Positions 1 to 8,064 of a stretch of 64,000 nt of DNA are shown one piece after another. Each line of letters starts with the position of its first letter. The first letter of the stretch is position 1. The position numbers and the translations under genes were made by a program. Source of the stretch: Pararhizobium sp. A13 (GTDB lineage: Bacteria; Pseudomonadota; Alphaproteobacteria; Rhizobiales; Rhizobiaceae); assembly GCF_040126305.1 (NCBI RefSeq), contig NZ_CP149510.1, forward strand, positions 3,359,001-3,423,000, read 5' to 3'. Under the pieces are notes generated by a model. That model saw only the letters and a list, made by a program, of their open reading frames with translations. It was not told where the DNA came from and ran no database searches.

Positions 1-1812
1 GCCGCCGGACTGCCGCGACCAGAGATCGGCGTAGAGCCCACTCTTGGCAATCAGCTCGGCGTGGCTGCCGGTCTCGACGATTTTGCCGGCTTCGAGGATG
101 ACCAGCCGGTCCATCTCCGTCAGCGTCGACAGGCGGTGGGCGATCGCGATCACCGTCTTGCCCGCCATGAGCGCGAAGAGGTTTTCCTGGATCGCGGCCT
201 CCACTTCCGAATCGAGCGCCGACGTCGCCTCGTCGAGGATCAGGATCGGCGCGTCCTTCAGGAAGACACGGGCGATCGCGATCCGCTGGCGCTGGCCGCC
301 GGAGAGCTTGACGCCCCGTTCGCCGACCTGTGCGTCCAGCCCCTTGCGGCCCTGGTTGTCCTCGAGCAGCTCGATGAAGTCCCAGGCATTGGCCCGCTTG
401 GCGGCGGCGATGATATCGGCATCGGTCGCTTCCGGGTGACCATAGGCGATGTTGTCGCGGATCGAGCGGTGCAGCAGCGAGGTATCCTGCGTCACCACGC
501 CGATCTGGCCGCGCAGGCTGTTCTGCGTCACCGCCGAAATATCCTGCCCGTCGATGCGGATCGTGCCCGATTCGAGATCGTAGAACCGCAAGAGCACGTT
601 CATCAGCGTCGTCTTGCCGGCGCCCGAGCGGCCGACAAGACCGATCTTTTCACCCGGTTTGATGGCCAGAGACAGGTTGTCGATGACGCCCTTGCTCTTG
701 CCGTAGTGGAACCGGATGTTCTCGAACGCGATTGCCCCATGCAGCGCCTTGAGTACCGGCGCTTCCGGTTTATCGACAATGTCGTGCGCCTTCGTCATCA
801 TGCTCATGCCGTCATAGACGGTGCCGATGTTTTCAAAGAGCGCCGAGACTTCCCACATCACCCACTGCGACATGCCGTTGATGCGCATGGCGAGCGCCAC
901 GGCAATCGCGATCGAGCCGACCGACATGCCGCTGGTCATCCAGAAATAGATGCCGAGTGCAGAGATCGAAAACAGCGCGATGCAGTTGTTCGTGTAGACG
1001 AGCACGTGGAACAGCGTCACCTTGCGCATCTGCCGGTGCACGGTCTGCAGAAACTGATCCATGCTTTCCTTGGCATAGATCTCCTCGCGGCCGGCATGCG
1101 AAAACAGCTTCACGGTGGCGATGTTCGTATAGCTGTCGACGACGCGGCCCGTCATCATCGAACGGGCATCGGCCTGATCCTTGGAGATCTTGCGCAGGCG
1201 CGGCACGAAATATGTGACGATGCAGACGTAGACGATGATCCAGATGACCAGCGGTGCCAGCAGTCGCCAGTCGGCCGCGGCAACGACCACCAGCATCGAG
1301 ACGAAGTAGCTGACGACATAGACGAAGACGTCGAGGATCTTCATCACCGTTTCGCGCACGGCAAGCGAGGTCTGCATCACCTTGGTGGCGACACGGCCGG
1401 CAAACTCGTTGGCGAAAAACGTCATGCTCTGGCGAAGCAGGTAACGGTGCATCTGCCAGCGCGCGATCATCGGATAGTTGCCGAGCAATATCTGGTGCAT
1501 GATCAGTGAATCGAAGGCGACGATGGACGGCAGACCGATCAGGATGAGCGCGCCCATCCAGAACAGCTTCGTACCCTCAGTCTCGATGAACGTGTCCTGC
1601 TTGGCGGAAGAGAGCCAATCGACGACATTGCCGAGGAACTGGAACAGCGCCACTTCGCCGATGGCGATCAGCATCGTGCAGATCGACATGGTCAACAGCC
1701 AGGGCGCCGCCGGCTTGGTATAGTGCCAGCAGAAGGCAAACAGTCCCTGCGGTGGAACCTTGGGCTCCTCGACAGGATAGGGATTGAGGCGGGATTCAAA
1801 CCAGCCGAACAT
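1..1812 (-). CDS. Type I ABC exporter, fused permease and ATPase (3' end cut by window edge)
   Basis: This is an ABCB/MsbA-like half-transporter that would export a lipid, drug or glycan across the inner membrane; the substrate cannot be read from sequence. About 604 residues are present in frame from ATG 1812 to the window edge, so only a few C-terminal residues can be missing. The N-terminal half is hydrophobic (ABC membrane domain). The ATPase half shows Walker A (GRSGAGKTT, around 605-640), the signature LSGGQRQR (around 275-300), Walker B with ILILDEATSALD (around 215-245) and a downstream H-loop (AHRLSTL). The start is supported by GAAGGAG seven bases upstream. It is transcribed away from trmL and has no operon partner in the window. 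Confidence 0.93.
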   Translation of the reverse strand, partial: MFGWFESRLNPYPVEEPKVPPQGLFAFCWHYTKPAAPWLLTMSICTMLIAIGEVALFQFLGNVVDWLSSAKQDTFIETEGTKLFWMGALILIGLPSIVAFDSLIMHQILLGNYPMIARWQMHRYLLRQSMTFFANEFAGRVATKVMQTSLAVRETVMKILDVFVYVVSYFVSMLVVVAAADWRLLAPLVIWIIVYVCIVTYFVPRLRKISKDQADARSMMTGRVVDSYTNIATVKLFSHAGREEIYAKESMDQFLQTVHRQMRKVTLFHVLVYTNNCIALFSISALGIYFWMTSGMSVGSIAIAVALAMRINGMSQWVMWEVSALFENIGTVYDGMSMMTKAHDIVDKPEAPVLKALHGAIAFENIRFHYGKSKGVIDNLSLAIKPGEKIGLVGRSGAGKTTLMNVLLRFYDLESGTIRIDGQDISAVTQNSLRGQIGVVTQDTSLLHRSIRDNIAYGHPEATDADIIAAAKRANAWDFIELLEDNQGRKGLDAQVGERGVKLSGGQRQRIAIARVFLKDAPILILDEATSALDSEVEAAIQENLFALMAGKTVIAIAHRLSTLTEMDRLVILEAGKIVETGSHAELIAKSGLYADLWSRQSGG

Positions 1813-2179
1813 TATCAAGCTCCTTCAGGAATCCAGTGAAGGAAGGCGGGAGACCCGCATTCATCGATCAGAAATTCTAAAACCGGAGAAACAGCGCAAT
1901 CTTGCACACGAGACGTGTTCGTCCGGAAAGCGGACGGTCGCGCGCAGTCATGCCGTATAAGGAAAAGCGCGAAACCGGTCAGTCCATCGGGACTGAAGGC
2001 ACAGCCTGGAGGCTGGTGATCATTCGGTAATCCATGCATGCCTCCGTCGGTTCGCGTTGAAGATGTGGCAGACTTAAATTGTTTTGCGTCGATATGCCAG
2101 ATTGTCGCAGCCACTTTTTTCATCATTTCCATCTCTGCCGGGATTCTGTTGCCATTACGGCACAGATTGATTACGGGCT
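1813..2179. other. Intergenic region between the ABC exporter and trmL
   Basis: About 370 bases separate the divergently transcribed exporter and trmL genes, so promoters for both should lie here. An open frame on the minus strand (1815-2216) has no recognisable protein character. I see no RNA gene or strong hairpin and cannot place promoters reliably. Confidence 0.4.
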
Positions 2180-2671
2180 GTGATGAACCCCATAAGCCTT
2201 GGTGATATGTCCGCACATCCGCTCCGCATCGCCCTCTACCAGCCGGACATTCCCGGCAATACCGGCACGATCCTGCGCCTTGCCGCCTGTCTCGGCCTCC
2301 CGGTCGATATCATCGAGCCGGCCGGCTTCGACCTGTCGGACAAGAACCTGAAGCGCGCCGGCATGGATTATATCGCCTCGGTCATCTTGACGCGGCACGT
2401 CAACTGGGACCGCTTCGAGGAAACGCGGCTGACGGAGGGGCGGCGGCTGGTGCTTGCCTCCACCAAGGCCGCCGAACCCTATACGCGCTTCCGCTTCCTG
2501 CCCGGCGATACCCTGCTCTTCGGCCGTGAAAGCGCCGGCGTTCCCAACCACGTCCATGACAAGGCCGACGGCCGGATCATCATACCGATGGTCGAAGGCC
2601 AGCGGTCGCTGAATGTCGCCATGTCGGTGGCGATGATTGCCGGCGAGGCGATCCGGCAGGTCTCCGCCTGA
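2180..2671 (+). CDS. trmL: tRNA (cytidine(34)-2'-O)-methyltransferase TrmL
   Basis: SPOUT-class methyltransferase that 2'-O-methylates the wobble nucleotide (C34/U34) of tRNA-Leu isoacceptors using S-adenosylmethionine in the cytoplasm. The compact SpoU-type motifs are all visible: NTGTILRLAACLG near the N-terminus, LLFGRESAGVP (motif 2) and IPMVEGQRSLNVAMSVAM (motif 3, the knotted SAM site). Length (154-163 aa) fits the family. Three in-frame starts exist: GTG 2180, ATG 2183 and ATG 2207. Homologues normally begin just before the LRIALYQPDIPGN segment, so ATG 2207 is quite possible. It converges with the flavin reductase gene, 16 bases apart. Confidence 0.93.
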   Translation: MMNPISLGDMSAHPLRIALYQPDIPGNTGTILRLAACLGLPVDIIEPAGFDLSDKNLKRAGMDYIASVILTRHVNWDRFEETRLTEGRRLVLASTKAAEPYTRFRFLPGDTLLFGRESAGVPNHVHDKADGRIIIPMVEGQRSLNVAMSVAMIAGEAIRQVSA

Positions 2672-2687
2672 TTGCCGCCAACGGCTG

Positions 2688-3257
2688 TCACGCAGCGACC
2701 CCTCCATAGGCGTTTTCGGCCCGGGCCGCCTTCAGCGCCCTCGCCCACCATTTCAGTCGCCGCAGCATCACCAGCAGGCTGGCCTTGGCTTCAGCCGCCT
2801 TGAACGGATTGCCGGCGGCATCGAACTGCGCCCAGACATTGGAGAAGGTGACGGTGTCACGGATGGTGACAGTGTGCAATTCGGCAAAGACCTGCCGCAG
2901 TTGTTCAACGGCGCGCAATCCTCCAGACACGCCGCCATAGGAGATGAAGCCGACGGGCTTTGCGTGCCAGGGCTCGTAGCACGAATCGATCAGTTCCTTC
3001 AGCGCCGCCGGATAGCCGTGATTGTATTCCGGCGTCACGACGACAAACGCATCCGCCTCGGCGATCTTCTCTTCCAGCATCGCGACGTTGATGGCCGCCT
3101 CGTCGGCCGGCCGCTTGAGCTGCAGCGGATCAATCAGGATCACCCGAAGGCCGCTTTCGGCCCAGAGTTCAGTCAAGACCCAGTTGACGACCGTGTCGCA
3201 AAAGCGACCCTGTCGCGCGCTGCCATAGACGACGGCGATGTTCATTTTCTCATTCAT
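2688..3257 (-). CDS. NADPH-dependent FMN reductase family protein, SoxR target
   Basis: Flavodoxin-fold NAD(P)H:flavin/quinone reductase of about 189 aa. Visible motifs are the phosphate-binding GSARQGR near the N-terminus, TPEYNHGYP in the middle and YGGVSGG, all typical of the FMN_red family that reduces FMN, quinones or azo compounds by two electrons. The gene is divergent from soxR, and the SoxR-type operator and promoter sit directly upstream. The predicted transcript starts near 3289, which rules out the upstream ATG at 3293 and leaves ATG 3257 (GGAG upstream) or ATG 3245. The context suggests induction by redox-cycling compounds and a detoxifying role; that role is inferred from the operator. 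Confidence 0.88.
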   Translation of the reverse strand: MNEKMNIAVVYGSARQGRFCDTVVNWVLTELWAESGLRVILIDPLQLKRPADEAAINVAMLEEKIAEADAFVVVTPEYNHGYPAALKELIDSCYEPWHAKPVGFISYGGVSGGLRAVEQLRQVFAELHTVTIRDTVTFSNVWAQFDAAGNPFKAAEAKASLLVMLRRLKWWARALKAARAENAYGGVAA

Positions 3258-3295
3258 GTCTGCGAATGCTCCGTTGCTGAACCGTTGGAGCATCT

Positions 3296-3326
3296 GGTAT
3301 AAAACCTCAACTAAAGTTTAGGTCAA
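3296..3326 (-). promoter_or_regulatory. SoxR operator and 19-bp-spacer promoter
   Basis: On the minus strand TTGACC (3326-3321) and TATACC (3301-3296) form -35 and -10 elements separated by 19 bases, the over-long spacing characteristic of MerR/SoxR-activated promoters. Inside the spacer lies the dyad CCTCAACTAAAGTTTAGG (3305-3322), symmetric at 14 of 18 positions and close to the known SoxR box consensus CCTCAAGTTAACTTGAGG. It drives the flavin reductase gene. A separate plus-strand promoter for soxR (TTGCTG 3274-3279, 18 bases, TATAAA 3298-3303) overlaps the same box, so SoxR probably also controls itself. Confidence 0.85.
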
Positions 3327-3334
3327 TACTTCCT

Positions 3335-3844
3335 ATGGAAAAAAGCAAAACCGATCTGCCGCGCCGGGAACTGAGTGTCGGCGAGGTCGCAGCCCGCAGC
3401 GGCGTCGCAGTCTCGACGCTGCATTTCTACGAAACCAAGGGCCTGATCAGAAGCATGCGCAGCCGCGGCAACCAGCGCCGTTACCCCCGCAGCGTGCTGC
3501 GCCGCATCGCCGTCATCAAGATCGCCCAGCGCACCGGCATCCCGCTCGCCGATATCCAGAAGGCGCTCTCCGCGCTGCCGGACGACCGCCAACTGTTGGC
3601 CAGCGACTGGGAGCAATTGTCGGAAAACTGGAAGGCGGATCTCAATGAGCGCATCACCAAGCTCACCGCTTTGCGCGACCAGTTAACTTCCTGCATCGGC
3701 TGCGGCTGCCTCTCCATGCGCGACTGTCCGCTGCGCAATCCTCACGATGCGCTGTCGGAAAAAGGCACCGGCGCCTATCTGATCGAACATGCCGGCGAAG
3801 AAGGCGACGGCGTCGTTCAGACCGGCAGGCCGGATGCCTCCTGA
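3335..3844 (+). CDS. soxR: Redox-sensitive transcriptional activator SoxR
   Basis: MerR-family regulator of 169 aa that senses redox-cycling compounds through a [2Fe-2S] cluster. The N-terminal winged helix ([20 protein letters not shown], then [13 protein letters not shown]) precedes a dimerisation helix and the diagnostic cluster motif C120-x2-C123-x-C125-x5-C131, identical in spacing to characterised SoxR proteins. No soxS or other AraC gene is nearby, so it probably acts directly on target promoters as in most non-enteric bacteria. No Shine-Dalgarno precedes ATG 3335; the leader is short. The 3' end overlaps the convergent MFS gene by 28 bases. Confidence 0.95.
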   Translation: MEKSKTDLPRRELSVGEVAARSGVAVSTLHFYETKGLIRSMRSRGNQRRYPRSVLRRIAVIKIAQRTGIPLADIQKALSALPDDRQLLASDWEQLSENWKADLNERITKLTALRDQLTSCIGCGCLSMRDCPLRNPHDALSEKGTGAYLIEHAGEEGDGVVQTGRPDAS

Positions 3845-5025
3845 GATTTTGCCAGACGCTGCAATGCGAGCATGCTTAGAAGCGTGCCGAGCGAACTGAC
3901 GAAAGCAACAGCGAGCGCTGCGCGGTTTCCATAGGTGCTCAGAACATAGGTGAAGAACGGTGGCGCCGCAGCGAAGGCGAGATTGAGGGGCAACCCCAGC
4001 CGCGCTGCGACGCCCGCATAGTCGGCGGGCGTGAAGAACACCAAGGGCAGCGTTGCCCGGCTGACCGACATCGCGCCGCTCGAAAGCCCGTAAAGCAGCA
4101 GGAAAAGCAGGATCGACCATTCCGTCCCGCGGCCGATCACCAGAATGATCAGACACAGCGGCATGATGAGCGCGGCAACCAGCCCGGTCGCCAGCCCGTT
4201 CCATCGGTTGCCGCCCAGGAAATCGAACAGTCGCGCCGACATCTGGACGACGCCAATCGCCGAGCCGAAGCCGACGGCCAGATAGTCGGCAACATCGAAG
4301 CTCCGGAACAGATCAATGACGACGAGCTGGAAACCCCAGGTGATGAAACCGTTAAGCGCGATCGCCGCCGTGATCAGGGCAACGATGCGGCGATGATCTC
4401 CATGCGGCGTGGCGCCGGCAGAACCCGACTTTTCGCCTGCAGACTCCACAATGGTCGTCTTCGGCAGCGCAAAGAGATGCAGCGGCAGACAGACGAGCAG
4501 CAGCAGGCAGCCATATATCAGCGAAACGCCACGCCAGCCGAATTGGGCTTCCAGAATATCCGTCGCCGGCCAGGACAGGCTGGGCGCCAGCGCCATGAAC
4601 AGCATCTGCGCGCCGATCGCCTGCCGGGCGCCCTCGCCTGCGAGTTCCGCCAGAAAGACATGCGCGGATGTCGTCAGGCATGCGGCACCGGCCATGCCGA
4701 AGATGGCCCAGGCGATGAAATAGCCGATAGGTCCGCCCGAGACGGACAGAATCCAGAGCCCCGGAGCGGCGAGAAGCGAGCCTGCGGCCAGCACCAGCCG
4801 AGCGCCGTACCGCTGGTAGAAACCCGCGATCGATGGAGAGCAGACCGCCATCACCACAAGCATCAGGGTCGGCCCAAGAAAGATCGTTGCGCGGTTAAGG
4901 CCAAGGTCCGCCGCCATGACCTCGCCAGTCACGGAAATCGCCATGAACAGCGCGCCCCAGCCGATGATCTGGGTGATTGAAAGAATAAGGACGGAGCGCG
5001 AAACGGGAGAGCGCAGAAAAGGCAT
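3817..5025 (-). CDS. MFS transporter
   Basis: Major facilitator superfamily permease of about 402 aa with roughly twelve hydrophobic segments and a basic, hydrophilic central loop (after [10 protein letters not shown], around the GDHRR stretch). The substrate is unknown. ATG 5025 (MPFLRSP) places the first membrane segment at the usual distance; a TTG at 5067 would add 14 residues but neither start has a good ribosome binding site. Its 3' end overlaps soxR by 28 bases on the opposite strand, so this is not a SoxR operon member, although antisense interference is possible. Confidence 0.88.
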   Translation of the reverse strand: MPFLRSPVSRSVLILSITQIIGWGALFMAISVTGEVMAADLGLNRATIFLGPTLMLVVMAVCSPSIAGFYQRYGARLVLAAGSLLAAPGLWILSVSGGPIGYFIAWAIFGMAGAACLTTSAHVFLAELAGEGARQAIGAQMLFMALAPSLSWPATDILEAQFGWRGVSLIYGCLLLLVCLPLHLFALPKTTIVESAGEKSGSAGATPHGDHRRIVALITAAIALNGFITWGFQLVVIDLFRSFDVADYLAVGFGSAIGVVQMSARLFDFLGGNRWNGLATGLVAALIMPLCLIILVIGRGTEWSILLFLLLYGLSSGAMSVSRATLPLVFFTPADYAGVAARLGLPLNLAFAAAPPFFTYVLSTYGNRAALAVAFVSSLGTLLSMLALQRLAKSQEASGLPV

Positions 5026-5112
5026 AACGAGCAACTTTGGAGGCCCGAATCGGGCAGAAGGGATCAATAGCGATTATGCCGTTTGGAGATCGAGAAACCA
5101 GCAGCTTTGCAA

Positions 5113-5373
5113 TCAATCCGCGCTTGGCAATCGCCGCATGGTGAACTCGATTTCATCGCCTTCGAGCTGCCGCCAGCTCTCAACCTCGGTCCAGTAGGCA
5201 GCCTTCGGCCAGGTGTCGAACCATTCCTGCGCCTTTTGCCGTGCATGGACGCGGTCGAGCCGGAAAGTCTCGCGCACGAACAGACCGTCGCTTCGCTGCG
5301 GCCTGCCGCTGCGATGCCGGGCAATCTGTCGCCGCAAACCTTCAAGCGGCGGTCCTGCAGGAATCTTCGCCAT
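5113..5373 (-). CDS. Conserved hypothetical protein (86 aa)
   Basis: Small hydrophilic protein without signal peptide or membrane segment, rich in Arg, Trp and acidic residues (VRETFRLDR, QEWFDTWPKAAY, EIEFTMRRLPSAD). It resembles small conserved proteins I associate with rhizobial genomes, but I know no function. ATG 5373 is preceded by AAAGGTGAG, a good ribosome binding site, which is why the longer frame running up to 5691 is not used. It lies between an MFS gene on the same strand and divergent hemF. Confidence 0.65.
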   Translation of the reverse strand: MAKIPAGPPLEGLRRQIARHRSGRPQRSDGLFVRETFRLDRVHARQKAQEWFDTWPKAAYWTEVESWRQLEGDEIEFTMRRLPSAD

Positions 5374-5585
5374 GAAGCTCACCTTTCGCCAGTCGAGCCT
5401 TCCAAGACAAAGATAGGGAGATATTCCTGCTTTTGCGAGTCCGAACTTCACCGCCCCATGCTGCGGCAGACTGCCCCTCAGGCTCTGCACGCCGTTGCCA
5501 AGCACGGCAGAAATATGATCTTTCAGAATCGGTACAAATCGGCGGGTATCGCAGCTCCCATCCCCCGCCAGACAGGATGATTTCC

Positions 5586-6497
5586 ATGGAACGACCGGAA
5601 CTGCCGCAGGGATTACCCGCGGATATCGAGGACAAGAAGGTAAAGGCGAGAGCCTGGTTCGAAAGCCTGCGCGATACGATCTGCGCCGCATTCGAAACCG
5701 TCGAGGATGAACTCACCGGTCCCTTGTCCGATCGCGAACCCGGCCGCTTCGTCGGCAAGGATTGGCTCAGGGACGACGGCGCTGGCGGTGGCGGCCGGAT
5801 GTCGATGATGGAAGGCCGCGTCTTCGAAAAGGTCGGCGTTCATACCTCGACCGTCCACGGCGAATTCTCGCCGGAATTCCGCGGCCAGATACCGGGTGCA
5901 AACGAAGATCCGCGGTTCTGGGCGTCCGGCATCTCGCTGATTGCCCATCCCGTCAATCCGAATGTCCCCGCCGTCCACATGAATACCCGCATGGTCGTCA
6001 CCACCAGCCACTGGTTCGGCGGCGGTGCGGACCTGACGCCGGTGCTCGAGCGGCGCCGGACGCAGTCGGATCCGGACGCGATGCTGTTTCACAAGGGCAT
6101 GGAAATCGCCTGCAAACGCCATCCGGTTGCGGATTATCCGCGCTTCAAGGCGTGGTGCGACGACTATTTCTTCCTGAAACACCGCAACGAACCGCGTGGC
6201 ACAGGTGGCATCTTCTACGACTGGCTTCATTCGGATGGCGAGAAAGGCGGCTGGGACGCCGACTTCGCCTTCACCCAGGACGTCGGCAGGGCCTTCAGCC
6301 TGATCTACCCGAAGATCGTGCGGGCGAACTTCAACAAGCCCTGGACCGAGGAGGATCGCGACGAGCAGCTGGTGCGCCGCGGCCGCTACGTCGAATTCAA
6401 CCTGCTCTACGACCGGGGGACGATCTTCGGCCTGAAGACGGGAGGCAATGTCGAGTCGATCCTATCCTCGCTGCCGCCGGTGGTGCGCTGGCCGTGA
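5586..6497 (+). CDS. hemF: Aerobic coproporphyrinogen III oxidase HemF
   Basis: Oxygen-dependent oxidative decarboxylation of coproporphyrinogen III to protoporphyrinogen IX in haem synthesis, acting as a soluble homodimer. The 303-aa protein has the conserved blocks of the family: [19 protein letters not shown], the metal-proximal MNTRMV and [26 protein letters not shown], and the C-terminal [15 protein letters not shown] with [20 protein letters not shown] 5586 is chosen because AGGA lies eight bases upstream; ATG 5577 in the same frame would place the start inside that site. A strong bidirectional terminator follows ten bases after the stop. Confidence 0.97.
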   Translation: MERPELPQGLPADIEDKKVKARAWFESLRDTICAAFETVEDELTGPLSDREPGRFVGKDWLRDDGAGGGGRMSMMEGRVFEKVGVHTSTVHGEFSPEFRGQIPGANEDPRFWASGISLIAHPVNPNVPAVHMNTRMVVTTSHWFGGGADLTPVLERRRTQSDPDAMLFHKGMEIACKRHPVADYPRFKAWCDDYFFLKHRNEPRGTGGIFYDWLHSDGEKGGWDADFAFTQDVGRAFSLIYPKIVRANFNKPWTEEDRDEQLVRRGRYVEFNLLYDRGTIFGLKTGGNVESILSSLPPVVRWP

Positions 6498-6506
6498 CAC
6501 ATTCCA

Positions 6507-6545
6507 AACGAAAAACCCGGCCGCGCAACGGCCGGGTTTTTCGTT
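6507..6545. terminator. Bidirectional intrinsic terminator between hemF and the His-rich gene
   Basis: A perfect 17-bp inverted repeat (6507-6523 and 6529-6545) with a 5-base loop has a GC-rich core CCCGGCCG flanked by A-runs and T-runs, so it can terminate transcription from both sides. It lies between two convergent genes. Confidence 0.93.
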
Positions 6546-6563
6546 GAGAGGAACGCCCGGGAA

Positions 6564-6818
6564 TTAGTCGCAGATCGTGATCTTCCTGATGCGCAGGTTG
6601 CCCCAGCGGTCCCAACGCTTCACCTTCTTGATGTAGCAGGACGGCTCGTAGTAACCGCCGTAATAGCCGCCGTCATAGAAGCCGATGGAGAAACCGCCAT
6701 GATAGTGGCCGTGATGGCGATGGTGCCCGTGGTGGCCATGGTGGCCGGCGTAGGACGGCGCTGCGAACGAGATGGCGGCGACGGCAGCGACAGTCGCGGA
6801 AATGATGAACTTGCGCAT
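6564..6818 (-). CDS. Small exported histidine/glycine-rich protein
   Basis: An 84-aa precursor with a clear Sec signal peptide (MRKFIISATVAAVAAISFA, cleavage after SYA). The mature part begins with a run of GHH/RHH repeats, continues with GGYYGGYY, and ends in a basic segment with two cysteines (CYIKKVKRWDRWGN ... ITIC) that could form a disulphide. The His cluster suggests periplasmic binding of divalent metal such as Ni, Zn or Cu, but this is composition-based inference. GAGGAG lies seven bases before ATG 6818, so the longer frame to 6878 is not used. It is convergent with hemF. Confidence 0.8.
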   Translation of the reverse strand: MRKFIISATVAAVAAISFAAPSYAGHHGHHGHHRHHGHYHGGFSIGFYDGGYYGGYYEPSCYIKKVKRWDRWGNLRIRKITICD

Positions 6819-6975
6819 GCTGTTCTCCTCTGTTGGTTCCTGATGAGTTCGTCCCATCCAGTGACCCAACATTCTCATGAGGCACTTGTTTGCGCTGTTT
6901 CGAATGGAACAGGACCGAACAAAAACCCCGCCCGCGCGTTGTTATGCCAGAGAACCGGTTGGGAGCATGGCAGCC

Positions 6976-7239
6976 ATGATCTTCAAGGAGCGCACATTTT
7001 ACGGCAGGACACCGGAAGAGTTTTTTCCGCAGGATCAGGCGGACCTGGAGACACACGTCGCCAATTGCCTGGCCACGGTGGACGGGCTCGACGCCTCGGA
7101 TGTCTCCGTGATCTCCAAGGGTAGCACGATCCTGTTGACCGGCACCGTTTCGACGATCGAGGAGGTGGAGAGGGCTGAAGAAGCCGCAAGGACAGTCGAG
7201 GGTGTCGCCGAAATCGTCAACAGAATTGCGGTCGCCTGA
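6976..7239 (+). CDS. BON-domain protein
   Basis: Small cytoplasmic protein (87 aa) consisting of one BON domain: DLETHVANCL, then a beta strand with the conserved glycine (GSTILLTGTVSTIEE) and the closing AARTVEGVAEIVNRIAV. BON domains bind phospholipid or act as partner-binding modules; there is no signal peptide here, unlike OsmY. Starts at ATG 6967 or 6976 are both possible: GGGAG at 6961-6965 is ten bases before 6976 and too close to 6967. Its TGA (7237-7239) directly abuts the stop of the convergent lipoprotein gene. Confidence 0.8.
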   Translation: MIFKERTFYGRTPEEFFPQDQADLETHVANCLATVDGLDASDVSVISKGSTILLTGTVSTIEEVERAEEAARTVEGVAEIVNRIAVA

Positions 7240-7854
7240 TCAGATCGTCGTCAGCGTCCAGGCAACGATATCGGCAGCCACCTGTGCAAAGGCCCCATCG
7301 AGCGCGGCGACAAAGGCGGGGTTTCCACTGCCGGTCACGGGCAACGTTGCTTTAAAGGCTTTCTGCGCGATAACCGTGCCGTTGCGATCATTGAGAATCT
7401 TGGCAAAAATCTCAACGACCGCCGTGTCGGCGCCATCCGTCGATATTTCAAACGCGCGGATGTTCGTGATCACCTGATAATCGATCGCGAGCCCCTCGCC
7501 CGGCTTGCCGACGCCAGCGACCTTGCCGGTGTTTTCGAACGTTTGCACCAGTTTCGCCTGCACCATCTTCGGCAGGCGGTCACTCCATTGGGATTTTGCC
7601 AGATACTGGATCTCGGAGCCGGACAGCCGGATCACGACCTGATCGCTGTCGAGCGCCTTCAGCGCGGTCGGATCGGGAACGAGGATCTGCTTGGCGGTGG
7701 ACGGTGGTCCCTCGATGACTGGCGCAGTGGAAAGACTATAGGTGTTGTTGGAGGCCTTGCTCGCGCAGGCCGACACTGTGGCCGCCAGGGAAAGAAGAAT
7801 GCAGGCCCGGAGCAATCCGGCCTTTCGACCACAAGAAACACCGGGAAAATTCAT
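7240..7854 (-). CDS. ABC-type transport auxiliary lipoprotein of the Mla-type system
   Basis: Outer-membrane or periplasmic lipoprotein of about 204 aa. The N-terminus has a signal peptide ending in a lipobox (LAATVSAC), followed by a PqiC/ABC_trans_aux-type beta-rich domain (YSLSTAPV, ...VIRLSGSEIQYLAKSQWSDRLPKM). Proteins of this family accompany MCE/MlaD proteins in many proteobacteria, which fits its position as the last gene of the mlaE-mlaF-mlaD cluster. ATG 7854 or 7863 could be the start. A gap of about 210 bases with a small hairpin separates it from mlaD, so it may have its own promoter or reduced expression. Confidence 0.87.
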   Translation of the reverse strand: MNFPGVSCGRKAGLLRACILLSLAATVSACASKASNNTYSLSTAPVIEGPPSTAKQILVPDPTALKALDSDQVVIRLSGSEIQYLAKSQWSDRLPKMVQAKLVQTFENTGKVAGVGKPGEGLAIDYQVITNIRAFEISTDGADTAVVEIFAKILNDRNGTVIAQKAFKATLPVTGSGNPAFVAALDGAFAQVAADIVAWTLTTI

Positions 7855-8018
7855 TTCAAACACTATCCTTCGCCAATCAGCCGCAACTTAGAGGCTCATC
7901 CGGTCAAAACAAGCCAAAAAAGGCAAAGCCCACCATGCACATACGGCAGAATTCCCTCGAGGCTTGCAGCCGTGCCACGCAAATTTGCTGTTTGGGAAAG
8001 TCAATACGCGATTCGAAG

Positions 8019-8039
8019 CGGAAATCCGTAGAATTTCCG
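8019..8039 (-). repeat. Small inverted repeat between mlaD and the lipoprotein gene
   Basis: CGGAAAT (8019-8025) and ATTTCCG (8033-8039) form a 7-bp stem with a 7-base loop, just downstream of the mlaD stop on the minus strand. There is no T-run, so it may be a processing or attenuation element; function unproven. Confidence 0.4.
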
Positions 8040-8064
8040 GCCGAGGAGGAGGCGAATCGACGGC

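Noticed and set aside
61..1509. Long plus-strand open frame of 482 codons
   Set aside because: It is antisense to the ABC exporter, whose Walker and signature motifs are unmistakable; the plus-strand translation is Arg/His/Asp-rich without any domain.
1815..2216. Minus-strand frame of 133 codons upstream of the ABC exporter
   Set aside because: It overlaps the trmL start and the divergent promoter region and shows no protein-like pattern.
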